Part shown: one piece after another, positions 1-8,642 of the stretch
How positions within the stretch are numbered: the first letter of the stretch is position 1
Layout of the letters: each line of letters begins with the position of its first letter
NCBI GenBank assembly: GCA_037446605.1
Contig: JBBIIE010000019.1
Span: forward strand, 1 to 35,159
Source of the DNA: JANXAZ01 sp037446605
Lineage (GTDB): Bacteria > Pseudomonadota > Alphaproteobacteria > Geminicoccales > Geminicoccaceae
Direction: 5' to 3'
DNA length: 35,159 nucleotides
Notes under the pieces: generated by a model
Seen by the model: only the letters and a program-made list of their open reading frames with translations
What the model was told of the DNA's origin: nothing
The model's database searches: none
Translations under genes and position numbers: made by a program

Positions 1-1383
1 CGGCTGCTCGCCGAGAAGGGCCCGGCCGTCCTGTTCGAGAACGTCCAGGGGTTCTCGATCCCGGTCCTCACCAACCTGTTCGGCACGGTCGAGCGGGTCG
101 CCTGGGGCATGGACCGCGAGCCGGCGGGCCTGCGCGAGCTCGGCCGCACGCTGGCCTTCTTCCGCCAGCCGCAGCCACCCGAGAGCTTCGGCCAGGCCCT
201 CGAGATGCTGCCGCTCGTCAAGGTGGCGCTCGCCATGAAGCCGCGGGCGGCGAGTCGCGCGCCGTGCCAGGAGGTGGTGCTGCGCGGCGGCGAGATCGAT
301 CTCGGCCGCCTGCCGATCCAGACCTGCTGGCCGGGCGAGCCGGCGCCCCTGATCACCTGGCCGCTGGTGGTCACCCGGGGTCCCGGCGAGGCCAGGGAGG
401 ACCGCTTCAACCTCGGCATCTACCGGATGCAGGTGCTGGGCCGCGACCGCACGATCATGCGTTGGCTGGCGCATCGTGGCGGCGCCCAGCACCATCGCCG
501 CTGGAAGGCGCACCGCAGGGACCCCTTCCCGGCGGCGGCCGTGATCGGCGCCGATCCCGGGGTGATCCTGGCGGCCGTGACACCCGTCCCGGACACCCTC
601 TCGGAGTACCAGTTCGCCGGCCTCCTGCGCGGCAAGCGGGTCGAGCTCGTCGACTGCGTCTCGGTGCCGCTCAAGGTCCCGGCCACCGCCGAGATCGTGC
701 TCGAGGGGCACGTCTCGCTCGAGGAGACCGCCGAGGAGGGACCGTACGGCGACCACACCGGCTACTACAACGCCGTCGAGCGCTTCCCGATCTTCACGAT
801 CAGCGCGATCACCATGCGCCGGGACCCGATCTACCTCTCGACCTTCACCGGTCGGCCGCCGGACGAGCCCTCGGTGCTGGGTGAGGCGCTCAACGATGTG
901 TTCGTGCCGCTGCTGCAGCAGCAGTTCCCGGAGATCGTCGACTTCTGGCTGCCGCCCGAGGGCTGCTCGTACCGGGTGGCCTGTGTGTCGATCCGCAAGG
1001 CCTATCCCGGCCACGCGCGGCGGGTGATGATGGGCGTCTGGTCCTATCTGCGCCAGTTCCTCTACACCAAGTTCGTGATCGTCGTGGACGACGACATCGA
1101 CGTGCGCGACTGGAAGGACGTGGTCTGGGCGCTCTCGACCCGGGTCGACCCGGGTCGCGACATGGTCGTGATCGAGAACACGCCGATCGACTATCTCGAC
1201 TTCGCCTCGCCGGAGCCAGGGCTCGGCGCCAAGCTCGGCATCGACGCCACCGACAAGTGGCCGCCGGAGACGCGGCGCGAGTGGGGCAAGCGGATCCGCA
1301 TGGATGGCGAGGTGGTCGAGCTGGTGACGCGCCGCTGGCAGGAGTACGGCCTGCCCGGATCGGGCCGGCCGATCTGGCGATGA
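1..1383 (+). CDS. UbiD-family decarboxylase (5' end outside the window)
   Basis: The frame is open from base 1, so this is the C-terminal 460 residues of a protein that begins upstream. UbiD enzymes carry out reversible decarboxylation of aromatic or unsaturated acids using prenylated FMN made by UbiX. Seen here: an N-terminal stretch reading PVLTNLFGT, then FNLGIYRMQ, MRWLAHRGGA and EGPYGDHTGYY, all typical of the family's flavin and metal binding region, and a C-terminal half rich in the expected IDxxDY/RMDGE-type motifs. The family is usually about 450 to 500 residues, so little is missing. The substrate cannot be told: ubiquinone-pathway UbiD and degradative paralogues share these motifs. 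No UbiX-like gene is in view. The stop overlaps the start of the next gene by ATGA, indicating co-translation. Confidence 0.9.
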   Translation, partial: RLLAEKGPAVLFENVQGFSIPVLTNLFGTVERVAWGMDREPAGLRELGRTLAFFRQPQPPESFGQALEMLPLVKVALAMKPRAASRAPCQEVVLRGGEIDLGRLPIQTCWPGEPAPLITWPLVVTRGPGEAREDRFNLGIYRMQVLGRDRTIMRWLAHRGGAQHHRRWKAHRRDPFPAAAVIGADPGVILAAVTPVPDTLSEYQFAGLLRGKRVELVDCVSVPLKVPATAEIVLEGHVSLEETAEEGPYGDHTGYYNAVERFPIFTISAITMRRDPIYLSTFTGRPPDEPSVLGEALNDVFVPLLQQQFPEIVDFWLPPEGCSYRVACVSIRKAYPGHARRVMMGVWSYLRQFLYTKFVIVVDDDIDVRDWKDVVWALSTRVDPGRDMVVIENTPIDYLDFASPEPGLGAKLGIDATDKWPPETRREWGKRIRMDGEVVELVTRRWQEYGLPGSGRPIWR

Positions 1384-2216
1384 CGCCTTCCGAGGGCGAG
1401 CGGGATCGGGTCCGCGACGCCGTCCTCGAGGCGGGACGGATCGCCATGCGCTACTTCGGCAGGCGCCACGAGAGCTGGCACAAGGGGCCGGGCCAGATCG
1501 TCACCGAGGCCGATGTCGCGATCGACCGCTACCTGCACGCGACGCTGCGCCGCGGCTGCGCCGAGGACGGCTGGCTCTCGGAGGAGACCGAGGACGACCG
1601 GCGCCGGCTCGCACGGCGGCGGGTCTGGGTGGTCGACCCGATCGACGGCACCCGCTCCTTCGCCGAGGGTACTCCCGAGTTCGCGATCTCGGTGGCGCTC
1701 CTGGTCGAGGGCCGGCCGGTCCTGGGCTTCGTCTTCAACCCGGCGACCGACGAGCTGTTCGAGGCGGAGCGCGGCAAGGGCGCGCGGCTGCGCGGTCGGA
1801 CCATCCGGGCGAGCGATGCGGCCCGCCTGGAGGGTGCTCGGGTGTGCGCCTCGCGCTTCGAGAGCCGGCGGCGGAACTTCCGGGCCCTCCTCCCCGAGGT
1901 CGAGCTGGTCACGCTCGGCTCGCTCGCCTACAAGCTGGCGCTCGTCGCCGCGGGCCGGTTCGACGCCTATCTCTCGTGGCGTCGCTCGAACGACTGGGAC
2001 ATCGCCGCCGCCGCGCTCCTGCTCGAGGAGGCGGGTGCCGTGCTGAGCGACGGGGCGGGCCGGCCGGTGCGGCTGAACCTCCCCGAGCCGAGCCACGACG
2101 GCCTGATCGCCGGCCCGCCGGCGCTGCATGCGGCGGTGGTGGCCGCGACGGCCGCCGCCTACGAGGGCTTCCGCCGCGGCCGGGACGCCGTGCCGATCGG
2201 CCCGGCCGGCGCCTGA
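1380..2216 (+). CDS. Inositol monophosphatase / CysQ-family phosphatase
   Basis: This is a 278-residue Mg2+-dependent sugar or nucleotide phosphatase of the IMPase/FBPase superfamily. Motifs seen are VTEADVAID near residues 41-49, the acidic pair followed by TEDD near 68-73, the metal-binding DPIDGTRSF at 86-94, and a C-terminal WDIAAAALLLEEAG that supplies the last metal ligand. These ligands fit an active enzyme. The family includes inositol-1-phosphatase, 3'(2'),5'-bisphosphate nucleotidase (CysQ) and histidinol-phosphatase, and the sequence alone does not separate them. I chose ATG at 1380, overlapping the upstream TGA, over a longer in-frame extension that would run deep inside the decarboxylase gene. 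The coupling with the decarboxylase suggests one transcript. It ends 16 bases before the convergent sufU gene. Confidence 0.88.
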   Translation: MTPSEGERDRVRDAVLEAGRIAMRYFGRRHESWHKGPGQIVTEADVAIDRYLHATLRRGCAEDGWLSEETEDDRRRLARRRVWVVDPIDGTRSFAEGTPEFAISVALLVEGRPVLGFVFNPATDELFEAERGKGARLRGRTIRASDAARLEGARVCASRFESRRRNFRALLPEVELVTLGSLAYKLALVAAGRFDAYLSWRRSNDWDIAAAALLLEEAGAVLSDGAGRPVRLNLPEPSHDGLIAGPPALHAAVVAATAAAYEGFRRGRDAVPIGPAGA

Positions 2217-2232
2217 GGTTCCGGTCGGCGGC

Positions 2233-2670
2233 TCACCGCGCCCCACCCTCCCGCCGGTCGAGCGCATCCAGGGCCCGGGCCAGCGCCAGGAACGGCAGGC
2301 GTACGCAGTCGTGCCGGCTGCGGACCGCGCGGACCGGCACGAACATCGTGAGCTCGGGCCAGGCAGGCGGTGCCGCATCGCCGGCGAGCAGGGCCTCGAG
2401 GTCGGCGATCGCCCGGCGCAGCGCCGCCGGATCGGCGCCCGGGGCCCGCCGCGCGAGGAGCGCGGCGGCGGCTCTGGTCAGGAGGCAGCCACGCGTCCTG
2501 TGGCCGATCCCGGCGACGCGGCCGTCCGCTAGCGCGAGGTCGAGCGCGATCCGGTCGCCGCAGAGCGGGTTGTCCTCCTCGACCGTCACGTCGGGTGCGG
2601 CGAGCCGCTGCGCGGCCCCGGCCTCGCGCGCGGCGGCGACGATCTGGCGGTCGTACAGCTCCTCGCTCAA
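2233..2670 (-). CDS. sufU: SufU-type iron-sulfur scaffold / sulfur acceptor
   Basis: This 145-residue protein is of the IscU/NifU-N superfamily. It carries the three cysteines and aspartate of a SufU zinc/sulfur site: Cys37 and Asp39 in NPLCGD, Cys62 in RGC, and Cys122 in HDC. The 60-residue gap between the second and third cysteine is long, as in SufU rather than IscU. SufU proteins accept persulfide sulfur from SufS by zinc-ligand exchange, and may also act in cluster assembly. The start is a TTG that overlaps the TGA of the upstream cysteine desulfurase (TTGA), so translation is probably coupled. The partner gene order sufS-sufU is the classical one, but the rest of a SUF operon (sufB, sufC, sufD) is absent here. 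An acceptor role for Mo-cofactor sulfuration is a possible alternative. Confidence 0.85.
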   Translation of the reverse strand: MSEELYDRQIVAAAREAGAAQRLAAPDVTVEEDNPLCGDRIALDLALADGRVAGIGHRTRGCLLTRAAAALLARRAPGADPAALRRAIADLEALLAGDAAPPAWPELTMFVPVRAVRSRHDCVRLPFLALARALDALDRREGGAR

Positions 2671-3884
2671 GCCAGCCTCCGGATGCAGTCCTCGAGCCCG
2701 CCGAGCAGCGCGTCGATGTCGGCGGCGTCGTTGTAGAGGGCGAGCGAGGCACGCACGCTCGCCTCCGCTCCGAGCGCCGCGTGCAGCGGCTGGGCGCAGT
2801 GGTGGCCGCCGCGCAGGCAGACGCCGTGCCGGTCGAGCATCTGGCAGACGTCGTGCGGGTGGACGTCGTCGAGGGTGAAGGAGACGAGGCCGCAGCGTGC
2901 CTGCGTGCCGGAGGGACCGAGGATGCGCACGCCGGGGATCGCGGCGAGCCCGGCCAAGAGCCTCGCCGTGAGCGCGGCCTCCTGCTCGGCGAGCCGCTGC
3001 CAATCGAGGGTGGCGAGCCAGGCGGCCGCGGCGCCCATGGCGATCGCCGGGCCGATCGGCGGGGTCCCCGCCTCGAATCGGTGCGGCGGCGGCGCGAAGG
3101 TCGAGCCCTCGAGGGTGACCCGGCGGATCATCTCCCCGCCTCCCTGGAAGGGCGGCAGATCCTCGGCGAGCTCGCGGCGGATCCAGAGCGCACCGGCACC
3201 GGTCGCGGCGAACAGCTTGTGGCCGGAGAAGGCATAGAAGTCGCAACCGAGGGCCTGGACGTCGACCGGCCCGTGCGGCACGCGCTGCGCCCCGTCCACG
3301 ACCACGGTGGCACCGACCGTCCGCGCGGCCTCGGCGATCCGCCCGAGGTCGGTGACCGCCCCGGTCACGTTGGAGACGTGGGTCGCCGCCACGACCCGCG
3401 TGCGCGGACCGACCAGCTCGTCCAGCCGGTCGAGGTCGAGCCTCCCGTCCGGCCCGACCGGGATCGCCCGCAGCCGCGCCCCGACCCGGCCGGCGGCGAG
3501 TTGCCAGGGCACGATGTTGCTGTGGTGCTCGGCGGCGGTGAGCAGAATCTCGTCGCCCTCGCGCAGGCGGCCAGCGAGGCCGTGGGCGGCGATGTTGAGC
3601 GCCGCCGTGGTGCCGCTCGTGATCACCACCTCCTCGGCGCGCGGTGCGCCCAGATAGGCGGCGATCCGCGCGCGCGCCAGCTCGAAGGCCTGGGTCGCCT
3701 CGTCGGCCAGCCGGTAGACGCCGCGCTTGACGTTGGCGCGGGCGGTGGTCTCGAACCGCTCGAGCGCGGCGAAGGCGGCGGCGCAGATCTGCCCGGTGGC
3801 GGCGCTGTCGAGATAGTGGAACGGCCGCGGCCGTAGCGCGAAGATCGGGAAGTGGCGGCGCAGGTCCGCGGCCGGCGGGCTCAC
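2667..3884 (-). CDS. sufS: SufS-type cysteine desulfurase
   Basis: This is a 405-residue PLP-dependent class V aminotransferase fold enzyme that removes sulfur from L-cysteine as an enzyme-bound persulfide. Seen: LDSAATGQ near residue 25, an AEHHSNIVPW segment with His120/His121, VDGAQ near 197 for the PLP ring, Lys223 in SGHK for the Schiff base, and catalytic Cys363 in GGHHCAQP. The HHCA context marks group II (SufS/CsdA) rather than IscS/NifS. Usual family length is about 400 to 415. The start is GTG at 3884, overlapping the stop of the upstream gene as GTGA; a longer frame runs into that gene and was rejected. Its close coupling to a molybdenum-cofactor cytidylyltransferase and to sufU is unusual and hints at a specialised sulfur donor (see findings). 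Confidence 0.92.
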   Translation of the reverse strand: MSPPAADLRRHFPIFALRPRPFHYLDSAATGQICAAAFAALERFETTARANVKRGVYRLADEATQAFELARARIAAYLGAPRAEEVVITSGTTAALNIAAHGLAGRLREGDEILLTAAEHHSNIVPWQLAAGRVGARLRAIPVGPDGRLDLDRLDELVGPRTRVVAATHVSNVTGAVTDLGRIAEAARTVGATVVVDGAQRVPHGPVDVQALGCDFYAFSGHKLFAATGAGALWIRRELAEDLPPFQGGGEMIRRVTLEGSTFAPPPHRFEAGTPPIGPAIAMGAAAAWLATLDWQRLAEQEAALTARLLAGLAAIPGVRILGPSGTQARCGLVSFTLDDVHPHDVCQMLDRHGVCLRGGHHCAQPLHAALGAEASVRASLALYNDAADIDALLGGLEDCIRRLA

Positions 3885-5497
3885 GGTGCGGTCCCACCGA
3901 GTGCGGCGAGCGCCTCGGGCGTGTCGATGTCGAGCAGGCTCGCCTCGTCCGGCATCTCGACCTCCACGACCGCCTCGGGGTGGGCGCCGATCAGGTGGCG
4001 CGCGCCGACGTCGCCCTCGAGGTCGCGGAAGGACTTGAAGAAGGCGCGCCCCCAGAGGACCGGGTTGCCGCGCCGCCCGGCCCGGGTCGGCACGACGATG
4101 CTGCGCCCGGCGGCGGGGTCGAAGGCGGCCGCGAGGCTGCGCAGATGGCGGGCGGCGATGCGTGGCATGTCGCCGAGCAGCACGAAGGCGCCGTCGATCT
4201 CCGGGCCGAGCGCGGCGATGCCGGCCCGGAGCGAGCCGGCGAGGCCCCGGGCATGGTCCGGGTTGTGGACGATGCGCACCTCGAGACCTTCGAGGGCGCG
4301 CTCGACCTCGCTCGCCATGTGGCCGGTCACCACCACGAGCTCGGCCACCCCGGCCTCGCGCGCCGCTTCCGCGGCATGGCGGACCATCGGCTTGCCGTCG
4401 ATCGGCACGAGCAGCTTGTTCGGCCCGCCCATCCGGGTCGAACGGCCAGCGGCGAGCAGCACCGCCGCGAGCCTGGGCGGACCGGCCTTGGCGGACCGCT
4501 CCTCGCGCGGCTGCGGCCGCGACGGGATCTCCATCAGCAGCCCCCCCACCCCCATGGCACGGATGTCGGACGCGGTCACCTCGAGGCCGGCCGCGAGACG
4601 CTGCAGCACCCAATCGAAGCCGTTCAGCTTCGGCGAACGGGCGCAGCCCGGGAGACCCAGGACCGGGCGCCCCGCGAGTCGCGCCAGCAGCAACAGATTG
4701 CCCGGGTCGACCGGCATGCCGAACTGCTCGATGCGCCCACCCGCCGCCTCGATCGCCGCCGGCAGGACGTCGCGCCGGTCGGTGATCGCCGAGGCACCGG
4801 CGATCAGCAGGAGGTCGAAGCCGGCGCGGTGCTGGCGACCGATCTCCTCGGCCAGCGCCTCGGCCGTGTGCGGGCAGCGGCTCTCGGAGCGCAGCGTGCC
4901 GCCCACGGCCCGGACCCGCGTCTCGGTGACCCGTACCGTCTTGTCCAGCATCTTGGTCGCGGTGCCGGGGAGCACGGTCTGGATCAGCCGCACGGCCGGC
5001 GCGCCGAACGGAGCCAGCCGCAGGAGCGGGCGTGTGGTGGCGATGGCGAGGCAGCGAGCGACCAGACTCTCCGGCACGGCGAAGGGGATGATCTTGACGG
5101 TCGCCACCATCTGCCCGGGCTCGACCGCCGCGAAGGTCGGCAGGGTGGCGAGGGTGACGGCCTCGTCGAGGGCGTTCACCGCATCGACCCCGGCCTTGTC
5201 GACCAGCAGCACGCCGCCGACCGTGGCGAACAGGTTGACGCGGCCGGTGAACGCCGGCTCGGCGCGGATCCCCTGGCCGGTCAGCGCCGCCGCGAGTCTC
5301 CCGGCCGCCTCGTCCTCGCCGAGATCCCCGGGCCCCTCGAGGGCCGCCGTCACGCTCTCGAGCCCGTGCTCGCGCAGCCGTGCCAGATCGTCGGGCCCGA
5401 GCCGGCGGCCCTTCTCGAGCACGAGGCCCGGCAGGGCGATACGATGGGCGAGCACCGCGCCCTCGGCATCGGCCAACCGGATCGCACCGAACAGCAT
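3881..5497 (-). CDS. Molybdopterin-binding domain fused to MocA-like nucleotidyltransferase
   Basis: This is a 538-residue fusion protein. Residues about 175-300 form a MoeA/MogA-like molybdopterin-binding domain, seen as GASAITDRRDVLP and PVLGLPGCARSPKLNGFD. Residues about 343-533 form a MobA-like nucleotidyltransferase with LAAGRSTRMGGPNKLL at 348-363 and LLGDMP near 441. LAAG and NKLL are the form associated with CTP-using MocA rather than GTP-using MobA, so the product is probably molybdopterin cytosine dinucleotide, the cofactor of xanthine-dehydrogenase-family hydroxylases. The N-terminal 170 residues are conserved in such fusions, but I assign them no role. The start ATG has GGAGG six bases upstream. 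A weak AT-rich CTATAT (minus strand, 5528-5533) could be its -10 element. No Mo-hydroxylase or xdhC gene lies in the window. Confidence 0.85.
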   Translation of the reverse strand: MLFGAIRLADAEGAVLAHRIALPGLVLEKGRRLGPDDLARLREHGLESVTAALEGPGDLGEDEAAGRLAAALTGQGIRAEPAFTGRVNLFATVGGVLLVDKAGVDAVNALDEAVTLATLPTFAAVEPGQMVATVKIIPFAVPESLVARCLAIATTRPLLRLAPFGAPAVRLIQTVLPGTATKMLDKTVRVTETRVRAVGGTLRSESRCPHTAEALAEEIGRQHRAGFDLLLIAGASAITDRRDVLPAAIEAAGGRIEQFGMPVDPGNLLLLARLAGRPVLGLPGCARSPKLNGFDWVLQRLAAGLEVTASDIRAMGVGGLLMEIPSRPQPREERSAKAGPPRLAAVLLAAGRSTRMGGPNKLLVPIDGKPMVRHAAEAAREAGVAELVVVTGHMASEVERALEGLEVRIVHNPDHARGLAGSLRAGIAALGPEIDGAFVLLGDMPRIAARHLRSLAAAFDPAAGRSIVVPTRAGRRGNPVLWGRAFFKSFRDLEGDVGARHLIGAHPEAVVEVEMPDEASLLDIDTPEALAALGGTAP

Positions 5498-5669
5498 CGC
5501 CGACCTCCGACGCCCGCCCCGTGCGACATATAGGTGCCGCGGGCCGACCGGTGGAAGCCGGTGTGTCGGGGCAGCGGCGCGGGCGCGCCGGTTGCGGGCG
5601 CTCGGGGCCCTGCTATGAGGGACCTCCGATCCCGGGGGAGACGGGGCAGCGACCAGCGGAGGGACCACG

Positions 5670-6800
5670 ATGCTGTACCTGGATCTCCCGAGCCTCGCCG
5701 AGCTGCGCGCCCTGGTGCGCGTGGGGAGCGATCTCTGCGTCTCGCTCTACCTGCCGACGACGCCGCTCACCCGGGACGCGCAGGCGGACCGCATCGCGCT
5801 CAGGAACCAGCTCGCCGAGGCTCTCGCCCAGGCGCGTGCCGTGCAGGCCGACAAGCGCCGGCTGGCGGCGCTGGCCGAGCAGGTCGAGGACCTGGTCGAC
5901 GACGACGGGTTCTGGGCGCACCAGGCGCACGGGCTCGCGGTGCTCGCGACCCCCGATCATGTGTGGACCTTCCGACTGCCGAGCCGGCTCGAGCCGGTCG
6001 TCGAGGTGAGCGACCGGCTCTACCTGAAGCCGCTCTACCGGGCATCGACCTTCCCGCACGAGGCCTTCGTCCTTGCACTCGCCCAGGGCTCGGTGCGGCT
6101 GCTCGAGCTGCCGCCCGACCTGCCGCTCCTGGAGGTGCGGGTCGAGGGGCTGCCCGCGGACGCAGCCGACGCGGTCGGGCGCTCGACCCTGGCCGACCGT
6201 TCGCCCAAGGGCCGCATCCAGGGCTCGGAGGGGCGCAAGGTTCGCCTCGTGCAGTATGCGCGCGCGGTCGACGCCGCGATCCGCCCGGTGCTCGCCGGCC
6301 GCGACCTGCCGCTCGTGCTGGCCGCGACCCGCCCGCTCGACGACATCTTCCGCCGGGTCTGCAGCATCCCGGGCCTCGTCGACGAGACGATCCCGCTCAG
6401 CCCGGACGGCGGGATCGCCGACCCGGAGCTGGCCACCCTCGCCCGTGGCGTCGTCGACCGGCTGCGGGCGGCCCAGGTCGCGCAGACGCTCGAGCTCTTC
6501 GCCAGCCGCGCCGCGCAGCATCGCGCGACCACCGATCTGGTCACCGTGGCGCGGGCGGCGAGCTGGGGTGCCATCGACACGCTCCTGGTCGACATCGACC
6601 GGCATCTGCCCGGGACGGTCGACGAGGAGACCGGCGAGGTCGAGCTGGCCGACCGCCCGTCGGCCCTGAGCTACGGGGTGGTCGACGAGATCGCCGGGCG
6701 CGCCCTCCTGGCCGGTGGCCGGGTGCTCGGCCTGCGCGCCGCGGACATGCCGGGTGGCGCCGCCGTGGCCGCGATCCTGCGCCGCCCGCTCGCCGGCTGA
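5670..6800 (+). CDS. baeRF7-type release-factor-like protein
   Basis: This 376-residue protein resembles bacterial archaeo-eukaryotic release factor family 7. The recognised features are the N-terminal YLDLPSLAELRALV and VSLYLPTTPLT, a central segment with GRIQGSEGRK and RRVCSIPGLVDETI, and a C-terminal eL30/L7Ae-like end VDEIAGRALLAGGRVLGL...MPGGAAVAAILRRPL. The baeRF families are related to the catalytic and C-terminal domains of eRF1, but their biochemical role is not established. There is no GGQ motif, so it probably does not hydrolyse peptidyl-tRNA in the standard way. GGAGGG six bases before the ATG supports the start. It shares a transcript with the transporter 22 bases downstream. Regulation is unknown; the upstream 172-base divergent region has no convincing promoter on this strand. 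Confidence 0.75.
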   Translation: MLYLDLPSLAELRALVRVGSDLCVSLYLPTTPLTRDAQADRIALRNQLAEALAQARAVQADKRRLAALAEQVEDLVDDDGFWAHQAHGLAVLATPDHVWTFRLPSRLEPVVEVSDRLYLKPLYRASTFPHEAFVLALAQGSVRLLELPPDLPLLEVRVEGLPADAADAVGRSTLADRSPKGRIQGSEGRKVRLVQYARAVDAAIRPVLAGRDLPLVLAATRPLDDIFRRVCSIPGLVDETIPLSPDGGIADPELATLARGVVDRLRAAQVAQTLELFASRAAQHRATTDLVTVARAASWGAIDTLLVDIDRHLPGTVDEETGEVELADRPSALSYGVVDEIAGRALLAGGRVLGLRAADMPGGAAVAAILRRPLAG

Positions 6801-6822
6801 GCCGTCCGGCGGAGGGGCGTCC

Positions 6823-8625
6823 GTGACCGGCGGGCAGCTGGCGATCACGGCGATCCTCCTGGTCACGCTCGTGATGCTCGTCTGGGGACGCTGGCGGCAC
6901 GACATGGTGGCGCTCGCCGCACTCCTCGCCTCGGTGGCCGCCGGCCTCGTCCCCGCCGAAGAGGCGTTCGCCGGATTCGCCCAACCGGCGGTCGTGACGG
7001 TCGCCTGCGTCCTGGTCTTGAGCAGCGCCCTGCAGGAGAGCGGCGCGGTCGACCGGCTCGCCCGTCTGCTTTTGCCCGAGGCCGCCGGGCCGGGGCCCTC
7101 GATCGCGGCCCTGCTCGCGCTCGCGGCAGGCCTTTCGGCTTTCATGAACAATGTCGGCGCGCTCGCCCTGCTGATGCCGCTCGGCGTCCAGCTCGCCACG
7201 CGCCTGGACCTTCCGCCCGGACGCTTGCTGATGCCCCTGGCCTTCGCCTCGATCCTGGGCGGCATGACCACGCTGATCGGCACGCCACCCAACCTGATCG
7301 TCGCCGGGATCCGAGCCGAGGCGGTGGGTTCGGGCTTCGCCATGCTGGACTTCGCCCGGGTCGGCGTGCCGGTCGCCCTGGCCGGTCTCGCCTTCCTCCT
7401 GGTCGGGCGGCGGCTGGTGCCGGAGCGCGTCCCGGCGGGTCGCGCCGGCTTCGAGCTCGCCGCCTACGTGACCGAGGCCAAGGTCACCGCCGGCAGCCGC
7501 GCCGAGGGCCGCTCGGTCGCCGAGCTCGAGACGATCCTGCGCGAGGTCGACGCCCAGATCCTGGGCGTCGTGCGGGCCGGCGAGCGGATCGTGGCACCGC
7601 GGCCGCGCCAGCGGGTCGACGCCGGCGACATCCTGATGCTCGAGGCGGAGCCCGAGGGCCTCACCGCCGCGCTCCAGGCGCTGGGGCTCACGCTCGAGGA
7701 GGCCGTGCCGCTCGACCGTCCGGGCGAGGTGGAGCCCGATCCGGCCGAGCCGGCGGAAGCGGCGGGCGAGGAGATCGAGCTCGCCGAGCTCGCGGTGCTA
7801 CCGGCCTCGACGTTGGTGGGGCGGACCGCGAGCGGCGTTCGATTGCGCTCGCGCTTCGCGGTCAATCTCCTCGCGATCGCGCGCGAAGGCCGTCGTTCGG
7901 TCCGCCGTCTGCGAACGACGCCGATCCGCGCCGGCGACGTGCTGCTCGTGCAGGGCACACCCGAGGCGATCGCCGAGCTCACCCGACAGGGCGGCCTCGT
8001 TCCGCTGGCCGCCCGGCCGCTGCGGCTGCCCGAGCCGCGCCGGGCGCTGCTCGCCGCCACGATCACCGGCGGCGCCGTGGTCCTGGCCGCCTCCGGCCTC
8101 GCCGCACCGGCACCGGCCCTCGCCGCCGGGGTACTCGCCGCGATGGCCACCGGCGTGGTCCCGCCGCGCTCCGCCTATCAGGCGGTCGACTGGCCGGTGA
8201 TCGTGTTGTTGGGTGCGATGATGCCGGTCGCCCAGGCGATGGCCACGACCGGCACCGCCGACCTGTTCGCCCGCCTGCTGCTCGACCATCTGGCGGGTGG
8301 ACAGCTCTGGCGGGCGCTCACCGTCCTGCTGGTGGTCACGATGACGCTTTCGGACGTGATGAACAACGCCGCCACCGCCGCGGTCATGTCGCCCGTCGCC
8401 GTCGGTCTGGCCGAGCGGCTCGGGGCGAGCCCGGACCCGTTCCTGATGGCCGTGGCGGTGGGTGCGTCCTGCGCCTTCCTCACCCCGATCGGCCACCAGA
8501 ACAACACGCTGATCCTCGGGCCCGGGGGCTTCCGCTTCACCGACTACTGGCGGCTCGGCCTGCCGCTCGAGCTGCTCGTGCTCCTCGTGGCCGTGCCGGG
8601 CCTGCTCCTCGCCTGGCCGCCCTGA
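6823..8625 (+). CDS. SLC13/DASS-type anion transporter with two TrkA_C domains
   Basis: This 600-residue inner-membrane protein has two hydrophobic halves separated by a soluble insert. The first half carries SAFMNNVGAL and GTPPNLIVAG; the second carries MNNAATAAVMSP and TPIGHQNNTLI. These are the paired SNT-type motifs of divalent anion:Na+ symporters. Residues about 205-290 and 305-395 look like two RCK_C (TrkA_C) ligand-sensing domains, each ending in DILMLEAEPE or DVLLVQGTPE. This architecture is common in bacterial transporters annotated for sulfate or dicarboxylates, but the substrate is unknown here. The start is GTG with GGAGGGG ahead of it, 22 bases after the baeRF7 stop. A longer frame beginning inside baeRF7 was rejected. 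No obvious defects are seen in the helices. Confidence 0.88.
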   Translation: MTGGQLAITAILLVTLVMLVWGRWRHDMVALAALLASVAAGLVPAEEAFAGFAQPAVVTVACVLVLSSALQESGAVDRLARLLLPEAAGPGPSIAALLALAAGLSAFMNNVGALALLMPLGVQLATRLDLPPGRLLMPLAFASILGGMTTLIGTPPNLIVAGIRAEAVGSGFAMLDFARVGVPVALAGLAFLLVGRRLVPERVPAGRAGFELAAYVTEAKVTAGSRAEGRSVAELETILREVDAQILGVVRAGERIVAPRPRQRVDAGDILMLEAEPEGLTAALQALGLTLEEAVPLDRPGEVEPDPAEPAEAAGEEIELAELAVLPASTLVGRTASGVRLRSRFAVNLLAIAREGRRSVRRLRTTPIRAGDVLLVQGTPEAIAELTRQGGLVPLAARPLRLPEPRRALLAATITGGAVVLAASGLAAPAPALAAGVLAAMATGVVPPRSAYQAVDWPVIVLLGAMMPVAQAMATTGTADLFARLLLDHLAGGQLWRALTVLLVVTMTLSDVMNNAATAAVMSPVAVGLAERLGASPDPFLMAVAVGASCAFLTPIGHQNNTLILGPGGFRFTDYWRLGLPLELLVLLVAVPGLLLAWPP

Positions 8626-8631
8626 AGGGCG
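8618..8631. terminator. Small hairpin at the convergent junction
   Basis: CGCCC (8618-8622) pairs with GGGCG (8627-8631) around a TGAA loop that contains the transporter stop codon. It lies in the 17-base convergent gap with the MBL-fold gene. There is no T-tract, so it may only slow RNA polymerase. Weak support. Confidence 0.3.
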
Positions 8632-8642
8632 TGTGCCGCGGC

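Noticed and set aside
3852..5618. Long frames antisense to the molybdopterin/MocA fusion
   Set aside because: Arginine/serine-rich shadow translations without family similarity.
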